A stretch of 61,751 nt of DNA from the NCBI GenBank assembly GCA_900542035.1, contig UQMJ01000017.1, positions 1-61,751 of the forward strand, in the 5' to 3' direction. Under the pieces are notes generated by a model. It had not been told where the DNA came from. It worked only from the letters and a program-made list of their open reading frames with translations, and ran no database searches. Source of the DNA: an uncultured Clostridium sp. GTDB taxonomy: Bacteria; Bacillota; Clostridia; Lachnospirales; Lachnospiraceae. Shown here piece by piece: positions 33,559 to 41,894 of this stretch (positions are counted from its first letter, which is position 1; each line of letters begins with the position of its first letter). The translations under genes were made by a program, and so were the position numbers.

Positions 33559-34602
33559 TTAAGGGAACATAGGAATCTGCTTTAATCCCGTATTTTCCGG
33601 AAGACCAAACATCAGATTCATGTTCTGGACGGCCTGGCCTGCCGCGCCTTTTACCACGTTGTCGATAGCTCCCATCATCACAATCCGGTTGGTACGCGGG
33701 TCGATTTTAAAGTTCACATCTGCAAAATTGCTGCCTTCTACAAAACGGGTCTGGGGAACCATATCCTTTTCCAGAACGCGTACAAAATACTCATTGGCAT
33801 AGTATTTGTCATATACTGCTTTTACTTCTTCATAAGACACCTTTTCTGTCAAAGAAGCGTAAGCGGTTACTAAAATTCCCCTGTTCATAGGAACTAAATG
33901 GGGAGTAAAACTGATGGTAACCGGCTGTCCGGACGCATAAGAAAGCTGCTCTTCAATCTCCGGCGTATGTCTGTGGGTGGCAACGCCGTAAGCTTTGATA
34001 TTTTCATTTACCTCACAGTACAGGCTGTCTACTTTTGCCCCTCTTCCTGCTCCTGAAGTGCCGGATTTTGCATCAATAATAATGGTAGACATATCAATCA
34101 GCCCCTCTTTTGCCAGCGGATATATGGATAAGAAGGAGCAGGTTGGGTAGCATCCTGGATTTGCAATCAGTCTGGCTGTTTTCACTGCTTCCCTGTTGAT
34201 TTCCGGAAGGCCATAAACGGCTTCCCTTATAAACTGGGGGCTGGCATGAGGGATTTTATACCACTGTTCATATACCGAAACATCTTTTATCCGGAAGTCC
34301 GCGCTTAAATCAATGATTTTTACCTTTGATAAAATTTCTTCATTTATTAAGGAAGCGCACAAGCCTTGGGGCGTTGCCATAAAAATCACATCCACCAGGT
34401 CTGCCAGCTCTTCTATGTCGTCTGCCCTGCATATGTCTTCGGTAATCTGGAACATATTTTGATAAATAGATGCATATTTTTTATCGATATAACTTTTGGA
34501 ACCATACCATTTAATCTCTACGTCTTCTCTCTGAAGCAGCAGTCTCGCTAATTCTCCTCCTGCATAACCAGTAGAACCAATAATTCCAGCTTTTATCATC
34601 AA
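33559..34602 (-). CDS. argC: N-acetyl-gamma-glutamyl-phosphate reductase
   Basis: Role (known family): reduces acetylglutamyl phosphate with NADPH. Seen: the N-terminal nucleotide loop GSTGYAGGE (9-17), the active-site Cys151 in NPGCYPT, KSGTSGAGRGA and the HTPEIEEQL region with the catalytic His. Length of 347 is standard. First gene of the operon, with an ArgR-type promoter about 50-80 nt upstream on the minus strand. Confidence 0.97.
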   Translation of the reverse strand: MMIKAGIIGSTGYAGGELARLLLQREDVEIKWYGSKSYIDKKYASIYQNMFQITEDICRADDIEELADLVDVIFMATPQGLCASLINEEILSKVKIIDLSADFRIKDVSVYEQWYKIPHASPQFIREAVYGLPEINREAVKTARLIANPGCYPTCSFLSIYPLAKEGLIDMSTIIIDAKSGTSGAGRGAKVDSLYCEVNENIKAYGVATHRHTPEIEEQLSYASGQPVTISFTPHLVPMNRGILVTAYASLTEKVSYEEVKAVYDKYYANEYFVRVLEKDMVPQTRFVEGSNFADVNFKIDPRTNRIVMMGAIDNVVKGAAGQAVQNMNLMFGLPENTGLKQIPMFP

Positions 34603-34655
34603 TACTGCCTCCCATCTTTTCAGCTAACTTTTTCATCGCGTTTTGAGTTTTCATA

Positions 34656-34684
34656 ATTATACACTTATGTTGAATATTATGCAA
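34656..34684 (-). promoter_or_regulatory. argC promoter with ARG-box-like palindrome
   Basis: Minus strand: -35 TTGCAT (34684-34679), 17-nt spacer, consensus -10 TATAAT (34661-34656). An ARG-box-like imperfect palindrome, TTGCATAATATTCAA (34684-34670), covers the -35 and part of the spacer. ArgR bound here would block RNA polymerase. Confidence 0.75.
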
Positions 34685-34694
34685 GCAGTTTTTT

Positions 34695-34710
34695 TCACAA
34701 ATATTTGTGA
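34695..34710. promoter_or_regulatory. Perfect 16-bp palindrome between the arg promoters
   Basis: TCACAAATATTTGTGA is perfectly symmetrical and lies midway between the divergent argC and argG promoters. It does not match the ARG-box pattern as well as its flanking sites, so a second regulator may bind here. It is not followed by a T-run. Confidence 0.5.
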
Positions 34711-34741
34711 TAGATTTCTTTCTTTTTTTCTAATTTTGCAC

Positions 34742-34778
34742 TTGCATTTTTTTACATAGTGTTGTATATTTATAAGCA
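34742..34778 (+). promoter_or_regulatory. argG promoter with ARG-box-like site
   Basis: -35 TTGCAT (34742-34747), 17-nt spacer, -10 TATATT (34765-34770). An ARG-like sequence TGTATATTTATAAGCA overlaps the -10 (34763-34778). Same -35 and spacing as the argC promoter. Confidence 0.7.
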
Positions 34779-34815
34779 TCACTTACGCGAAAACAGATTC
34801 AGGAGGATGTTCATT

Positions 34816-36048
34816 ATGAAAGAGAAAGTAGTGTTAGCATATTCCGGCGGCTTAGATACCACCGCCATTATCCCATGGCTGAAAGAAACCTTTGATTACG
34901 AAGTTATCTGCTGCTGTATCGACTGCGGACAGGGCGAGGAACTGGACGGTCTGGACGAGCGTGCCAAAATGTCCGGCGCTTCCAAGCTTTATATTGAAAA
35001 TATTATTGATGATTTCTGTGATAATTATATTATGCCATGTGTCGAAGCAGGCGCTGTTTATGAGAACAAATATCTGCTTGGTACTTCTATGGCACGTCCT
35101 GCCATTGCAAAGAAATTAGTAGAAATTGCCCGAAAAGAAGGCGCAGTTGCCATCTGCCACGGCGCTACCGGAAAGGGAAATGATCAGATCCGTTTTGAGC
35201 TTGGCATCAAAGCTTTGGCTCCGGATATTAAAATCATTGCCCCATGGCGTATGACCGATGTATGGACCATGCAGTCCCGTGAAGACGAGATCGAATACTG
35301 CAAGGCTCATGGCATTGACCTTCCATTCTCTGCGGATTCCAGCTACAGCCGCGACCGCAACTTATGGCATATCAGCCATGAGGGACTGGAATTAGAGGAT
35401 CCGGCAAACGAGCCAAACTACAAGCATCTGCTGGTTCTTGGCGTAACTCCGGAAGACGCGCCGGATCAGCCGGAATACGTAACCATGACCTTTGAAAAAG
35501 GCATTCCTACCAGCGTAAACGGCGAAAAAATGAAGGTTTCCCAGGTCATTTCCAAGTTAAATGAATTAGGCGGAAAGCATGGAATCGGTATCGTGGACAT
35601 TGTAGAAAACCGCGTCGTAGGAATGAAGTCCCGCGGCGTCTATGAAACTCCAGGCGGCACCATCTTGATGGAAGCCCACCAGCAGTTAGAAGAGCTGATC
35701 TTAGATCGGGCTACCATGGAAGTAAAGAAAGATATGGCAAATAAATTTGCACAGATTGTCTATGAAGGCAAGTGGTACACCCCTCTGCGCGAGGCAGTCC
35801 AGGCATTTATTGAGTCTACCCAGCAGTATGTAACCGGCGAAGTGAAATTCAAGCTGTACAAGGGCAATATTATCAAAGCCGGAACTACCTCCCCATACTC
35901 TTTATACAGTGAATCCCTGGCTTCCTTTACTACCGGAGATTTATACGATCACCACGATGCAGACGGCTTTATTACGTTATTCGGTCTGCCCTTAAAGGTT
36001 CGCGCCATGAAATTGGCTGAAGTAAAAAATAGCCAGAAAACAGAATAA
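34816..36048 (+). CDS. argG: Argininosuccinate synthase
   Basis: Role (known family): joins citrulline and aspartate with ATP. Seen: the PP-loop SGGLDT (residues 10-15) in VVLAYSGGLDTTAI, CIDCGQGEE, GTSMARPAIAK, ATGKGNDQIRFE and DRNLWHISHEG. Length of 410 is standard. Start: ATG 34816 with AGGAGG 9 nt upstream; an in-frame ATG 19 codons earlier lies within the promoter and is rejected. Monocistronic, divergent from argC, closed by a strong terminator. Confidence 0.98.
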   Translation: MKEKVVLAYSGGLDTTAIIPWLKETFDYEVICCCIDCGQGEELDGLDERAKMSGASKLYIENIIDDFCDNYIMPCVEAGAVYENKYLLGTSMARPAIAKKLVEIARKEGAVAICHGATGKGNDQIRFELGIKALAPDIKIIAPWRMTDVWTMQSREDEIEYCKAHGIDLPFSADSSYSRDRNLWHISHEGLELEDPANEPNYKHLLVLGVTPEDAPDQPEYVTMTFEKGIPTSVNGEKMKVSQVISKLNELGGKHGIGIVDIVENRVVGMKSRGVYETPGGTILMEAHQQLEELILDRATMEVKKDMANKFAQIVYEGKWYTPLREAVQAFIESTQQYVTGEVKFKLYKGNIIKAGTTSPYSLYSESLASFTTGDLYDHHDADGFITLFGLPLKVRAMKLAEVKNSQKTE

Positions 36049-36066
36049 CCCCTACATTTTTGCAGC

Positions 36067-36112
36067 AGTCCAGCCATGCATATTCGCATGGCTGGACTGT
36101 TTCTATTTTTTT
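36067..36112 (+). terminator. Strong intrinsic terminator after argG
   Basis: A perfect 13-bp stem (AGTCCAGCCATGC with GCATGGCTGGACT, 6-nt loop) is followed by a T-rich run. Confidence 0.93.
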
Positions 36113-36133
36113 CTTACAATACTATGAATATTA

Positions 36134-36163
36134 TTGAACTCCCTGTGCTGGTTCTGATATAAT
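36134..36163 (+). promoter_or_regulatory. Promoter of the BI-1 family gene
   Basis: -35 TTGAAC (36134-36139), 18-nt spacer, -10 TATAAT (36158-36163), about 60 nt before the ATG. Confidence 0.7.
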
Positions 36164-36224
36164 AAGAAAAAATTTGTTCAGGCAGCGGCCCTGGACGCCT
36201 ACAATCAACAAAGGGGGACACTCT

Positions 36225-36938
36225 ATGGAATCTATGAACTTAAACGGACAGCCTTATACCGCCAGTATGAATCAGACGGAATCTCTCGGACGCTACACAG
36301 CTAAGACCTTTGGCTGGATGTTTGCCGGCCTGATGCTTACCTTTCTGATTGCCTTATTCGGCTATTCTACAGGTGCGGTTATTTATGTATTTGCAGTTCC
36401 GTACCTGTACCTGATATTGGGAATTGCAGAGCTTTTTGTTGTAATCTTCTTGTCTGCCCGTATCCAGAAGCTTTCCGTGGGCGCAGCAAGAGCGTTGTTT
36501 TTCACGTATGCAGCATTAAACGGCGTTGTTTTTTCCGCCTATTTCTTAATCTATGTCACTGCAGACCTGATTCTGGCTTTTGGCGCAACCTCTGTGTTCT
36601 TCGGTGTTATGGCGCTTATCGGCTACTTTACCAACGCTGACTTAAGCCGCCTGCGCAACTTCCTGATGGGCGGGCTGATTTTCCTTCTGGTCTTTTGGAT
36701 TTTTGCCATGTTCATTGATTTGAGCCAGTTTTCTACCATTGCCTGTACGGTAGGCATTTTCATCTTCCTGGTATTTACCGCTTACGATACCCAGAAGATT
36801 CGCGCTTACCACACCTACTACGCCCAGAGCCCTGATATGCTGGCAAAAGCATCCATCTTCAGCGCTTTGGATCTTTACCTGGATTTCATCAACCTGTTCT
36901 TATATCTCATAAGACTTCTTGGAAGAAACCGGAATTAA
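36225..36938 (+). CDS. Bax inhibitor-1 / YccA-family membrane protein
   Basis: Known family: seven-helix membrane proteins, some of which leak calcium or modulate FtsH-type proteolysis. Seen: 237 residues, a short polar N-terminus, seven hydrophobic segments, the family ALNGVVFSAYF and the C-terminal SIFSALDLYLDFINLFLYLIRLLG (abbreviated: ALDLYLDFINLFLYLIRLL). The conserved late Asp residues of the BI-1 di-aspartyl sensor may be those in FTAYDTQK and LDLYLDF. Start: ATG 36225 with AAAGGGGG upstream. Own promoter and terminator. Confidence 0.92.
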   Translation: MESMNLNGQPYTASMNQTESLGRYTAKTFGWMFAGLMLTFLIALFGYSTGAVIYVFAVPYLYLILGIAELFVVIFLSARIQKLSVGAARALFFTYAALNGVVFSAYFLIYVTADLILAFGATSVFFGVMALIGYFTNADLSRLRNFLMGGLIFLLVFWIFAMFIDLSQFSTIACTVGIFIFLVFTAYDTQKIRAYHTYYAQSPDMLAKASIFSALDLYLDFINLFLYLIRLLGRNRN

Positions 36939-36950
36939 CCAGATATGCAG

Positions 36951-36996
36951 TACGCCCATGGGTTTTCCATACGGAAGCCCATGGGCGTATTTTTTT
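36951..36996 (+). terminator. Terminator between the BI-1 gene and cbiO
   Basis: A 12-bp stem TACGCCCATGGG / CCCATGGGCGTA, extended inside by TTCC/GGAA, is followed by seven Ts on the plus strand. It ends 1 nt before the convergent cbiO stop. Confidence 0.92.
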
Positions 36997-36997
36997 C

Positions 36998-37828
36998 TTA
37001 TAGATACTCCTCTAATTCTCCTATGCTCCTCGGCATGGGAAGAGAGGGATCCAGGATATTTTTCTGACATAAACGGTTAAACAGACGCATGACTGCGGGC
37101 TGAACCAGGTGGGTTTCTTCCAGCAGTTTTTTATCGGCAAACACCTCGCAGGGAGGCCCCTGACGCAGCACCCTTCCCTCATGGAACACAGCCGCTTCAT
37201 CTGCCCAGGCAAAAGCATAATCCACATCATGGGTTGCCATCATTACCGTAATCCCTTTTTCGGTCATCTGGTCTACGACGCGGTTTACCATCTCTGTATG
37301 TCTGGGATCCAGCGCAGAAGCAGGCTCATCCATAATCACAATTTCCGGTTCCATAACCAGCACGTCTGCAATGGAAACCAGCTTCTTTTGTCCTCCTGAC
37401 AGGGCATGAACCGGCTTTTCCCGAAACGCGCTGATATTCATCTCTTCCATCATCCGTTCCGTCGCCTCTTTTGCCTGTTCTTTTGACGCTCCCAGGTTTA
37501 AAATCCCAAAAGAAATCTCCTGATACACACTGGCAGAGAACAGCTGATTATCCGGATCCTGAAAAACGATTCCGACCTTTCTGCGCAGATCTAAGAGTCC
37601 TTTTCTGGAATAATCCACAGGTTTTCCCTCATAATACAGCCTTCCCATACTAGGTTTATGAATCCCGTTGCAGCACAAAAAAAACGTGGATTTTCCGGAA
37701 CCGTTAGAGCCTAATACCGCTACTCTGCTTCCTCTTCTAATCTGGATGGAACATTTATTTAACGCCGGAGTCCTGCTCCCGTCATAGGTAAAGCAAAGGT
37801 CCTCTGCCTCTAATATCATCTCGCTCAT
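36998..37828 (-). CDS. cbiO: Cobalt ECF/ABC transporter ATPase CbiO
   Basis: Role (known family): ATPase of the CbiMNQO cobalt importer. Seen: Walker A GSNGSGKST (40-48), Q-loop VFQDPDNQLF, signature ALSGGQKK, Walker B IVIMDEPASALD and the switch MMATHDVDYA. Length of 276 is typical. It is the last gene of cbiM-N-Q-O and ends at a strong hairpin. Confidence 0.95.
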   Translation of the reverse strand: MSEMILEAEDLCFTYDGSRTPALNKCSIQIRRGSRVAVLGSNGSGKSTFFLCCNGIHKPSMGRLYYEGKPVDYSRKGLLDLRRKVGIVFQDPDNQLFSASVYQEISFGILNLGASKEQAKEATERMMEEMNISAFREKPVHALSGGQKKLVSIADVLVMEPEIVIMDEPASALDPRHTEMVNRVVDQMTEKGITVMMATHDVDYAFAWADEAAVFHEGRVLRQGPPCEVFADKKLLEETHLVQPAVMRLFNRLCQKNILDPSLPMPRSIGELEEYL

Positions 37829-37841
37829 CTTCTTTTCCCCA

Positions 37842-38612
37842 CTATCTTATTTCTATCCACAGCATCAGGATAACGGCCAGTTCAAAAGCGGCAATTCCCA
37901 TGATTTCTTTCCTCCTGGGAGGATATTCTTCTTCTAAAACCTGGATTTTGCCGTCATAACAGCGTGCCTCCATGGCGTCATACAACGCTCCCGAACGCTT
38001 TATGGAACGGACAAACAGATCCGCTCCCAGCATCCCAAATGACTGGAGACTGGTTTTATAATTCTGGTATCCCAGCCTGGAATGCTGGGCTGTAAAAATT
38101 GCATGGGCGCTGTCCAGCAGCACGAAGATGAACCGATAAATCAGAAGCATTAATTCTATCAGCACCTTGGGGCATTTCATTTTCCGAAGCAGGATCAGAA
38201 GATCCGGCATAGTGGTATTGCAGGCCAGAAAATACATACAGGAAACGGCTCCCATGGCTGTGCAGAACACCTGAATCCCATATCGGATGGTCTCTTTTCC
38301 GGCTGTTACATACCATCTTCCAATGGGAACTGCAAAAAGTTCCAGAGGCGTTTCCCGAATGGATATTCCCAAAACCAGAGCGTTCATTATTAAAAATACC
38401 AGCGGAACTGCTAACAGATTCCGATAATCAGAAAAGGGGATTTTGCCTTTTCGAACTGTCAAAATCCCCATAACCATAAATACCGCAGCAGATACCAGAA
38501 CCGATCTTCCGGTCACGCAAAGCGCCAGAGTAATCATAGAAAAAGCAAACTTTTCTCCTGCATTTACATACCTCAGTTCCGAGCTGTAACTCAGCCGATC
38601 TATGGTAATCAT
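37842..38612 (-). CDS. cbiQ: Cobalt ECF transporter transmembrane protein CbiQ
   Basis: Role (known family): T component that couples the ATPase to CbiM. Seen: 256 residues, about five to six hydrophobic segments, and Ala-Arg-type coupling motifs in the C-terminal cytoplasmic part (QSFGMLGADLFVRSIKRSG and YDAMEARCYDG), as expected for T components. It starts one codon boundary after the cbiN stop (no gap) and lies 13 nt before cbiO. Confidence 0.93.
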   Translation of the reverse strand: MITIDRLSYSSELRYVNAGEKFAFSMITLALCVTGRSVLVSAAVFMVMGILTVRKGKIPFSDYRNLLAVPLVFLIMNALVLGISIRETPLELFAVPIGRWYVTAGKETIRYGIQVFCTAMGAVSCMYFLACNTTMPDLLILLRKMKCPKVLIELMLLIYRFIFVLLDSAHAIFTAQHSRLGYQNYKTSLQSFGMLGADLFVRSIKRSGALYDAMEARCYDGKIQVLEEEYPPRRKEIMGIAAFELAVILMLWIEIR

Positions 38613-38942
38613 TTAAATGTCATCCTCATCCTTCATCCATTTTTTCCGTTCCACAAAGCGTCCCATAAAAAATGCAATAATTCCAACTCCAATTCCAGTC
38701 TGTACGCAAAAGAGCATACTTTCTACTTCACCTGGAAGCTCGCCGCCCAGAATCGTTTCCAGAACTGGAGCCGCCCATGGCTCATAGTCCGGATCGGTTG
38801 TTTCAATTAACGTATTTCCTTTATCGTCTGCTCCGCCAAACTCAGCATCTTTTAATAAAAACAAGGGAGCAAATGCAATCACTGCTGCGGTAATCAGCAG
38901 TATGATTACCAGTTTCTTACTGCTTTTTTTGGTACCTTCCAT
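38613..38942 (-). CDS. cbiN: Cobalt ECF transporter accessory protein CbiN
   Basis: Role (known family): small membrane protein required with CbiM for cobalt uptake. Seen: 109 residues, an N-terminal membrane helix (about 11-29), an outside loop with AEFGGADDKG and PDYEPWAAPV, then GEVESMLFCVQTGIGVGIIAFFMGRF (abbreviated: GEVESMLFCVQTGIGVGII) forming the second helix. These patterns are diagnostic. It begins 2 nt after the cbiM stop. Confidence 0.93.
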   Translation of the reverse strand: MEGTKKSSKKLVIILLITAAVIAFAPLFLLKDAEFGGADDKGNTLIETTDPDYEPWAAPVLETILGGELPGEVESMLFCVQTGIGVGIIAFFMGRFVERKKWMKDEDDI

Positions 38943-38944
38943 TG

Positions 38945-39691
38945 TTATCTTGCCTCCCTTCCATATCCGACTGCCCGAAGTTCCGGTCTTGCATAGCTTT
39001 CCAGTCCGGTTATAATAACTACTGTCAAAAGACCTTCTACAATTGCTAATGGGAGCTGAGTTCCTGCGAAGATAATCAGGTTTTCTTTTAACGCCATCCC
39101 AAATGTTGTCGCAGAATTATGAGCCAGTGCAAGCTGGAATGCAGTCACACAGTAAGTAATCAAATCTCCTAAAAATGCGGCAAAAAAGACGGATACTTTC
39201 CGGTTTACCTGGAAGCGGTTCAATAAACGGTATACCAGATAAGAAACAAAGGGGCCGGCAATGGCCATGGAAAACGTATTGGCTCCCAAGGTTGTAAGAC
39301 CTCCATGGGCCAGTAAAACTGCCTGGAACAGCAGCACAATCAATCCCAGAACCGATACTACTGCAGGGCCAAATAAAATGGCTCCCAGGCCAGTTCCTGT
39401 CATATGGGAGCAGCTTCCGCTTACGGAAGGAATCTTCAGGGAAGAAATTACAAATACAAAGGCTCCCGACATGGCAAGCAGAGTAATGGCCCGCCTGTTT
39501 TCTCTTAAAATTTTCTGGATAGCCAAAAATCCGGCAGCCAGAAACGGAAGGGAAATGGCTCCCCAGGCCAGACAGGATCCAACCGGCAGCGCCCCCTCCA
39601 TAATGTGCATGGCATAAGCAGTGGAGGGAAATCCAAACGCAGCAGCGGCTACTATGCCTGCAGTCAACAGTGTCTTTTCTTTTTTCGTCAT
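38945..39691 (-). CDS. cbiM: Cobalt ECF transporter S component CbiM
   Basis: Role (known family): binds Co2+ and forms the substrate-specific channel of the importer. Seen: a signal-like first helix ending STAYA, then MHIMEGALPVGSC, whose His follows the processed Met and ligates the metal in the family, later SCSHMTGTGLGAILFGP and HGGLTTLGANTFSMAIAGP, with about seven hydrophobic segments. Start: ATG 39691 with AAAGGAG 7 nt upstream; longer frames run into the riboswitch leader. Expression is expected to be repressed by cobalamin. Confidence 0.95.
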   Translation of the reverse strand: MTKKEKTLLTAGIVAAAAFGFPSTAYAMHIMEGALPVGSCLAWGAISLPFLAAGFLAIQKILRENRRAITLLAMSGAFVFVISSLKIPSVSGSCSHMTGTGLGAILFGPAVVSVLGLIVLLFQAVLLAHGGLTTLGANTFSMAIAGPFVSYLVYRLLNRFQVNRKVSVFFAAFLGDLITYCVTAFQLALAHNSATTFGMALKENLIIFAGTQLPLAIVEGLLTVVIITGLESYARPELRAVGYGREAR

Positions 39692-39744
39692 ACTGACTCT
39701 CCTTTCATTCTTTGTGCGTACCCATCCCGCACCAATTTTTAACA

Positions 39745-39790
39745 GCAAAAAACGCTCTTTCATTACAGACTGGTCGTTTTGGAAGAGCGC
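39745..39790 (-). terminator. Terminator in the cbiM leader
   Basis: Minus strand: CGCTCTT (39789-39783) pairs with AAGAGCG (39758-39752), a 23-nt loop between, followed by TTTTTT. It ends about 55 nt before cbiM and is the likely off-switch of the cobalamin riboswitch. Confidence 0.7.
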
Positions 39791-39813
39791 TGACGGCAGG
39801 GTATACGCCGTCC

Positions 39814-40030
39814 GCACAAAAAGCCGTCTTTCGCAGCTTTTTGTGCAAATTTCCTATGGCGGGCAGTTCTTCTGGCTCAAGCGTCATCGCTTCTCTCCGC
39901 CTTCCCTGGCCTTTAAGCCCAGTGGCATCTGTAGAGAGAAACTCTTCTATTACAGCGGCGTGACCGCGGAGGATTTTCACCTCGCTTCCCTATTCTCCTG
40001 CGGAATGAATCGCAGGCACCGCACCACATT
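39814..40030 (-). promoter_or_regulatory. Cobalamin riboswitch and following hairpin
   Basis: Conserved cobalamin-aptamer blocks appear in order on the minus strand: GGTGCC, AATAGGGAA, GAGGTGAAAATCC, GCCGCTGTA, GCCACTGG, GGGAAGGC and GAGCCAGAAGAACTGCC (about 40030-39857). Next comes an 11-bp hairpin GCACAAAAAGC/GCTTTTTGTGC (39846-39814) lacking a T-run, perhaps an antiterminator or spacer element. The target is the cobalt importer cbiMNQO, the expected B12 regulon. Confidence 0.92.
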
Positions 40031-40043
40031 CAATTGTAGGTTT

Positions 40044-40072
40044 ATTATAAAAAATCCTTATCCTGCTGTCAA
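40044..40072 (-). promoter_or_regulatory. Sigma-A promoter of the cbiMNQO leader
   Basis: Minus strand: perfect -35 TTGACA (40072-40067), 17-nt spacer and perfect -10 TATAAT (40049-40044). It starts 18 nt past the dctM stop. Confidence 0.9.
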
Positions 40073-40090
40073 TCTGATTTCAAAATATTA

Positions 40091-41392
40091 TTAAATCAGC
40101 CCCATCAGCGCCGGCAGACCGGTACTGATAACTGGCAGATAGGTAACTAAAACCAATCCTGCCAAAATTGCTAAGTAATACCACAGCATATACGGCATGG
40201 TTTTCTGCAGAGACGTATCTCCAACTTTAATTGCCACAAACAGGGTATTTCCAACTGGCGGAGTAATGTTTCCAATACATAAGTTGTATACCAGAATCAG
40301 ACCAAAATGAACCGGATGCATCCCGAAGGTCTGAACAATCGGCAGGAATAATGGGGTAAAAATCAAAATTGCAGGGGTTACATCCATAAAAGTACCCGCA
40401 ATCAGCAGAATCAGATTCATAATCAACAGAATCAGATACTTATTGTTGGTCAGACCCAGCAAAGCTGCGGAAACGGCCTGGGGAATCTGGGTAAAAGCCA
40501 TTACCCAGCCTAAGATGTTGGATACGCCGATTAAAAATACCACCATACCGCTCATCTTAGCGCTATCTACTACGATTTCCCAGAAGGATTTTAAGGTAAT
40601 ATTTTTATACAGAACCCCCAGGAGCAGAGCGTAAACCACTGCAATCGCAGCGCCTTCTGTAGCAGTGAAAATACCGCCTACAATGCCGCCGATTACCACT
40701 ACAATTAAAGACAGAGCCGGAATCGCCTTGTAAGTGCAGACCCAGAGATTCTTCCAGTCATATCTGCCTTTTGAACCCTTGTAGCCCATTTTCTTTGCAA
40801 GGAAAATTCCAACGATAATACAGCAGATTGTCCACAAAATACCTGGAATATATCCTGCCATAAACAAAGCTGCAACCGAAGTTCCTCCGGATGCCAGGGA
40901 GTAGGTAATTAACGCGTTGGAAGGCGGAATTAACAGTCCGGACGGGGCGGATGCGCCATTGGTTGCCGCGCACAGCGCCTTGTCATAGCCCTGTTCTTCC
41001 TCGCCGCCTTTTACCATGCTTCCGACTGCCGCCGCTGCTGCAGAAGCAGAACCGGAAATTGCTCCAAACAGGGCGTTTGCTCCTGCATTGGTAACCAGAA
41101 GCGCTCCTGGAAGCTTTCCCAGCAGAGCCATAACAAAATCAACCAGGCGTTTTGCAATACCGCCCTGGTTCATCAGATTTCCAGCCAGGATAAAAAACGG
41201 TATCGCTGTCAGGCTGAATTTACTCATGCCCACAAAGGTTCTCTGCGCGCCTGTAACTACTGCAACATCCAGGGGAATTACCTGTAAAATTGCGACCAAT
41301 GAAGAAATTCCGATGGAGTATGCAATGGGTACACCTAATGCCAGAAGTCCCAGCAGAACTATCAGAATAATCATTAACGACTGAATTGCCAT
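40091..41392 (-). CDS. dctM: TRAP transporter large permease (DctM family)
   Basis: Role (known family): ion-driven membrane channel of a TRAP importer for organic acids. Seen: 433 residues, about 12 hydrophobic segments, GSASAAAAAVGSMV (about 112-125), GLLIPPSNALITYS and NLCIGNITPPVGNTLFV near the end, all family signatures. It begins directly at the dctQ stop. No terminator is seen between it and the cobalamin-riboswitch promoter, so readthrough would meet the riboswitch terminator. Confidence 0.95.
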   Translation of the reverse strand: MAIQSLMIILIVLLGLLALGVPIAYSIGISSLVAILQVIPLDVAVVTGAQRTFVGMSKFSLTAIPFFILAGNLMNQGGIAKRLVDFVMALLGKLPGALLVTNAGANALFGAISGSASAAAAAVGSMVKGGEEEQGYDKALCAATNGASAPSGLLIPPSNALITYSLASGGTSVAALFMAGYIPGILWTICCIIVGIFLAKKMGYKGSKGRYDWKNLWVCTYKAIPALSLIVVVIGGIVGGIFTATEGAAIAVVYALLLGVLYKNITLKSFWEIVVDSAKMSGMVVFLIGVSNILGWVMAFTQIPQAVSAALLGLTNNKYLILLIMNLILLIAGTFMDVTPAILIFTPLFLPIVQTFGMHPVHFGLILVYNLCIGNITPPVGNTLFVAIKVGDTSLQKTMPYMLWYYLAILAGLVLVTYLPVISTGLPALMGLI

Positions 41393-41881
41393 TTACTTCA
41401 CCTCTCCTTCTGCTTCCGTTCCTTTTACAATTTCAACTATATTCATAACCGTATAAATCATATTTAAAATGCCGCACAGGGGAAGTACAATGTAAAAAAT
41501 ACCAATGGGAATTCCTAAGGAAGAAGTCATCTGTCCCATAGCCAGAGTGGAAATCTGGATTCCTCCGTATACCAGGATAACGGCCGAGAAAATAAAAGCA
41601 ATCAGTTCACACAGGCAGTTCAGTACCTTCTGTCCGCTTTTGCTGCACCGCTCTACCAGAATCGGGATATTCATATGCCCTCTTTCACTGGTAACGATGG
41701 CGGCTCCCATCAGGCTGGCCCAGGCAAACAGGTAGGAAACCAGCTCCTCCGACCAGGTAGAAGGGGATTTTAAGATATAACGGGTAAACACCTGCCAGCA
41801 GGTCAGAACAACCATTGCTAAAAAACTGATGCCTGCCAGTCCGCGAAGTATGGTATTTAATAAGTTCCGCAGTTTTTTCAT
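41393..41881 (-). CDS. dctQ: TRAP transporter small permease (DctQ family)
   Basis: Role (known family): small membrane subunit of the TRAP importer. Seen: about 162 residues with four hydrophobic segments, the early VFTRYILKSPSTWSEELVSYLFAW (abbreviated: RYILKSPSTWSEELVSYLF), which is the DctQ signature, and RGHMNIPILVE. Start: ATG 41881 with AGGGGG upstream. It lies between dctP and dctM, the usual order. Confidence 0.93.
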   Translation of the reverse strand: MKKLRNLLNTILRGLAGISFLAMVVLTCWQVFTRYILKSPSTWSEELVSYLFAWASLMGAAIVTSERGHMNIPILVERCSKSGQKVLNCLCELIAFIFSAVILVYGGIQISTLAMGQMTSSLGIPIGIFYIVLPLCGILNMIYTVMNIVEIVKGTEAEGEVK

Positions 41882-41894
41882 CTCTTTGCACCCC

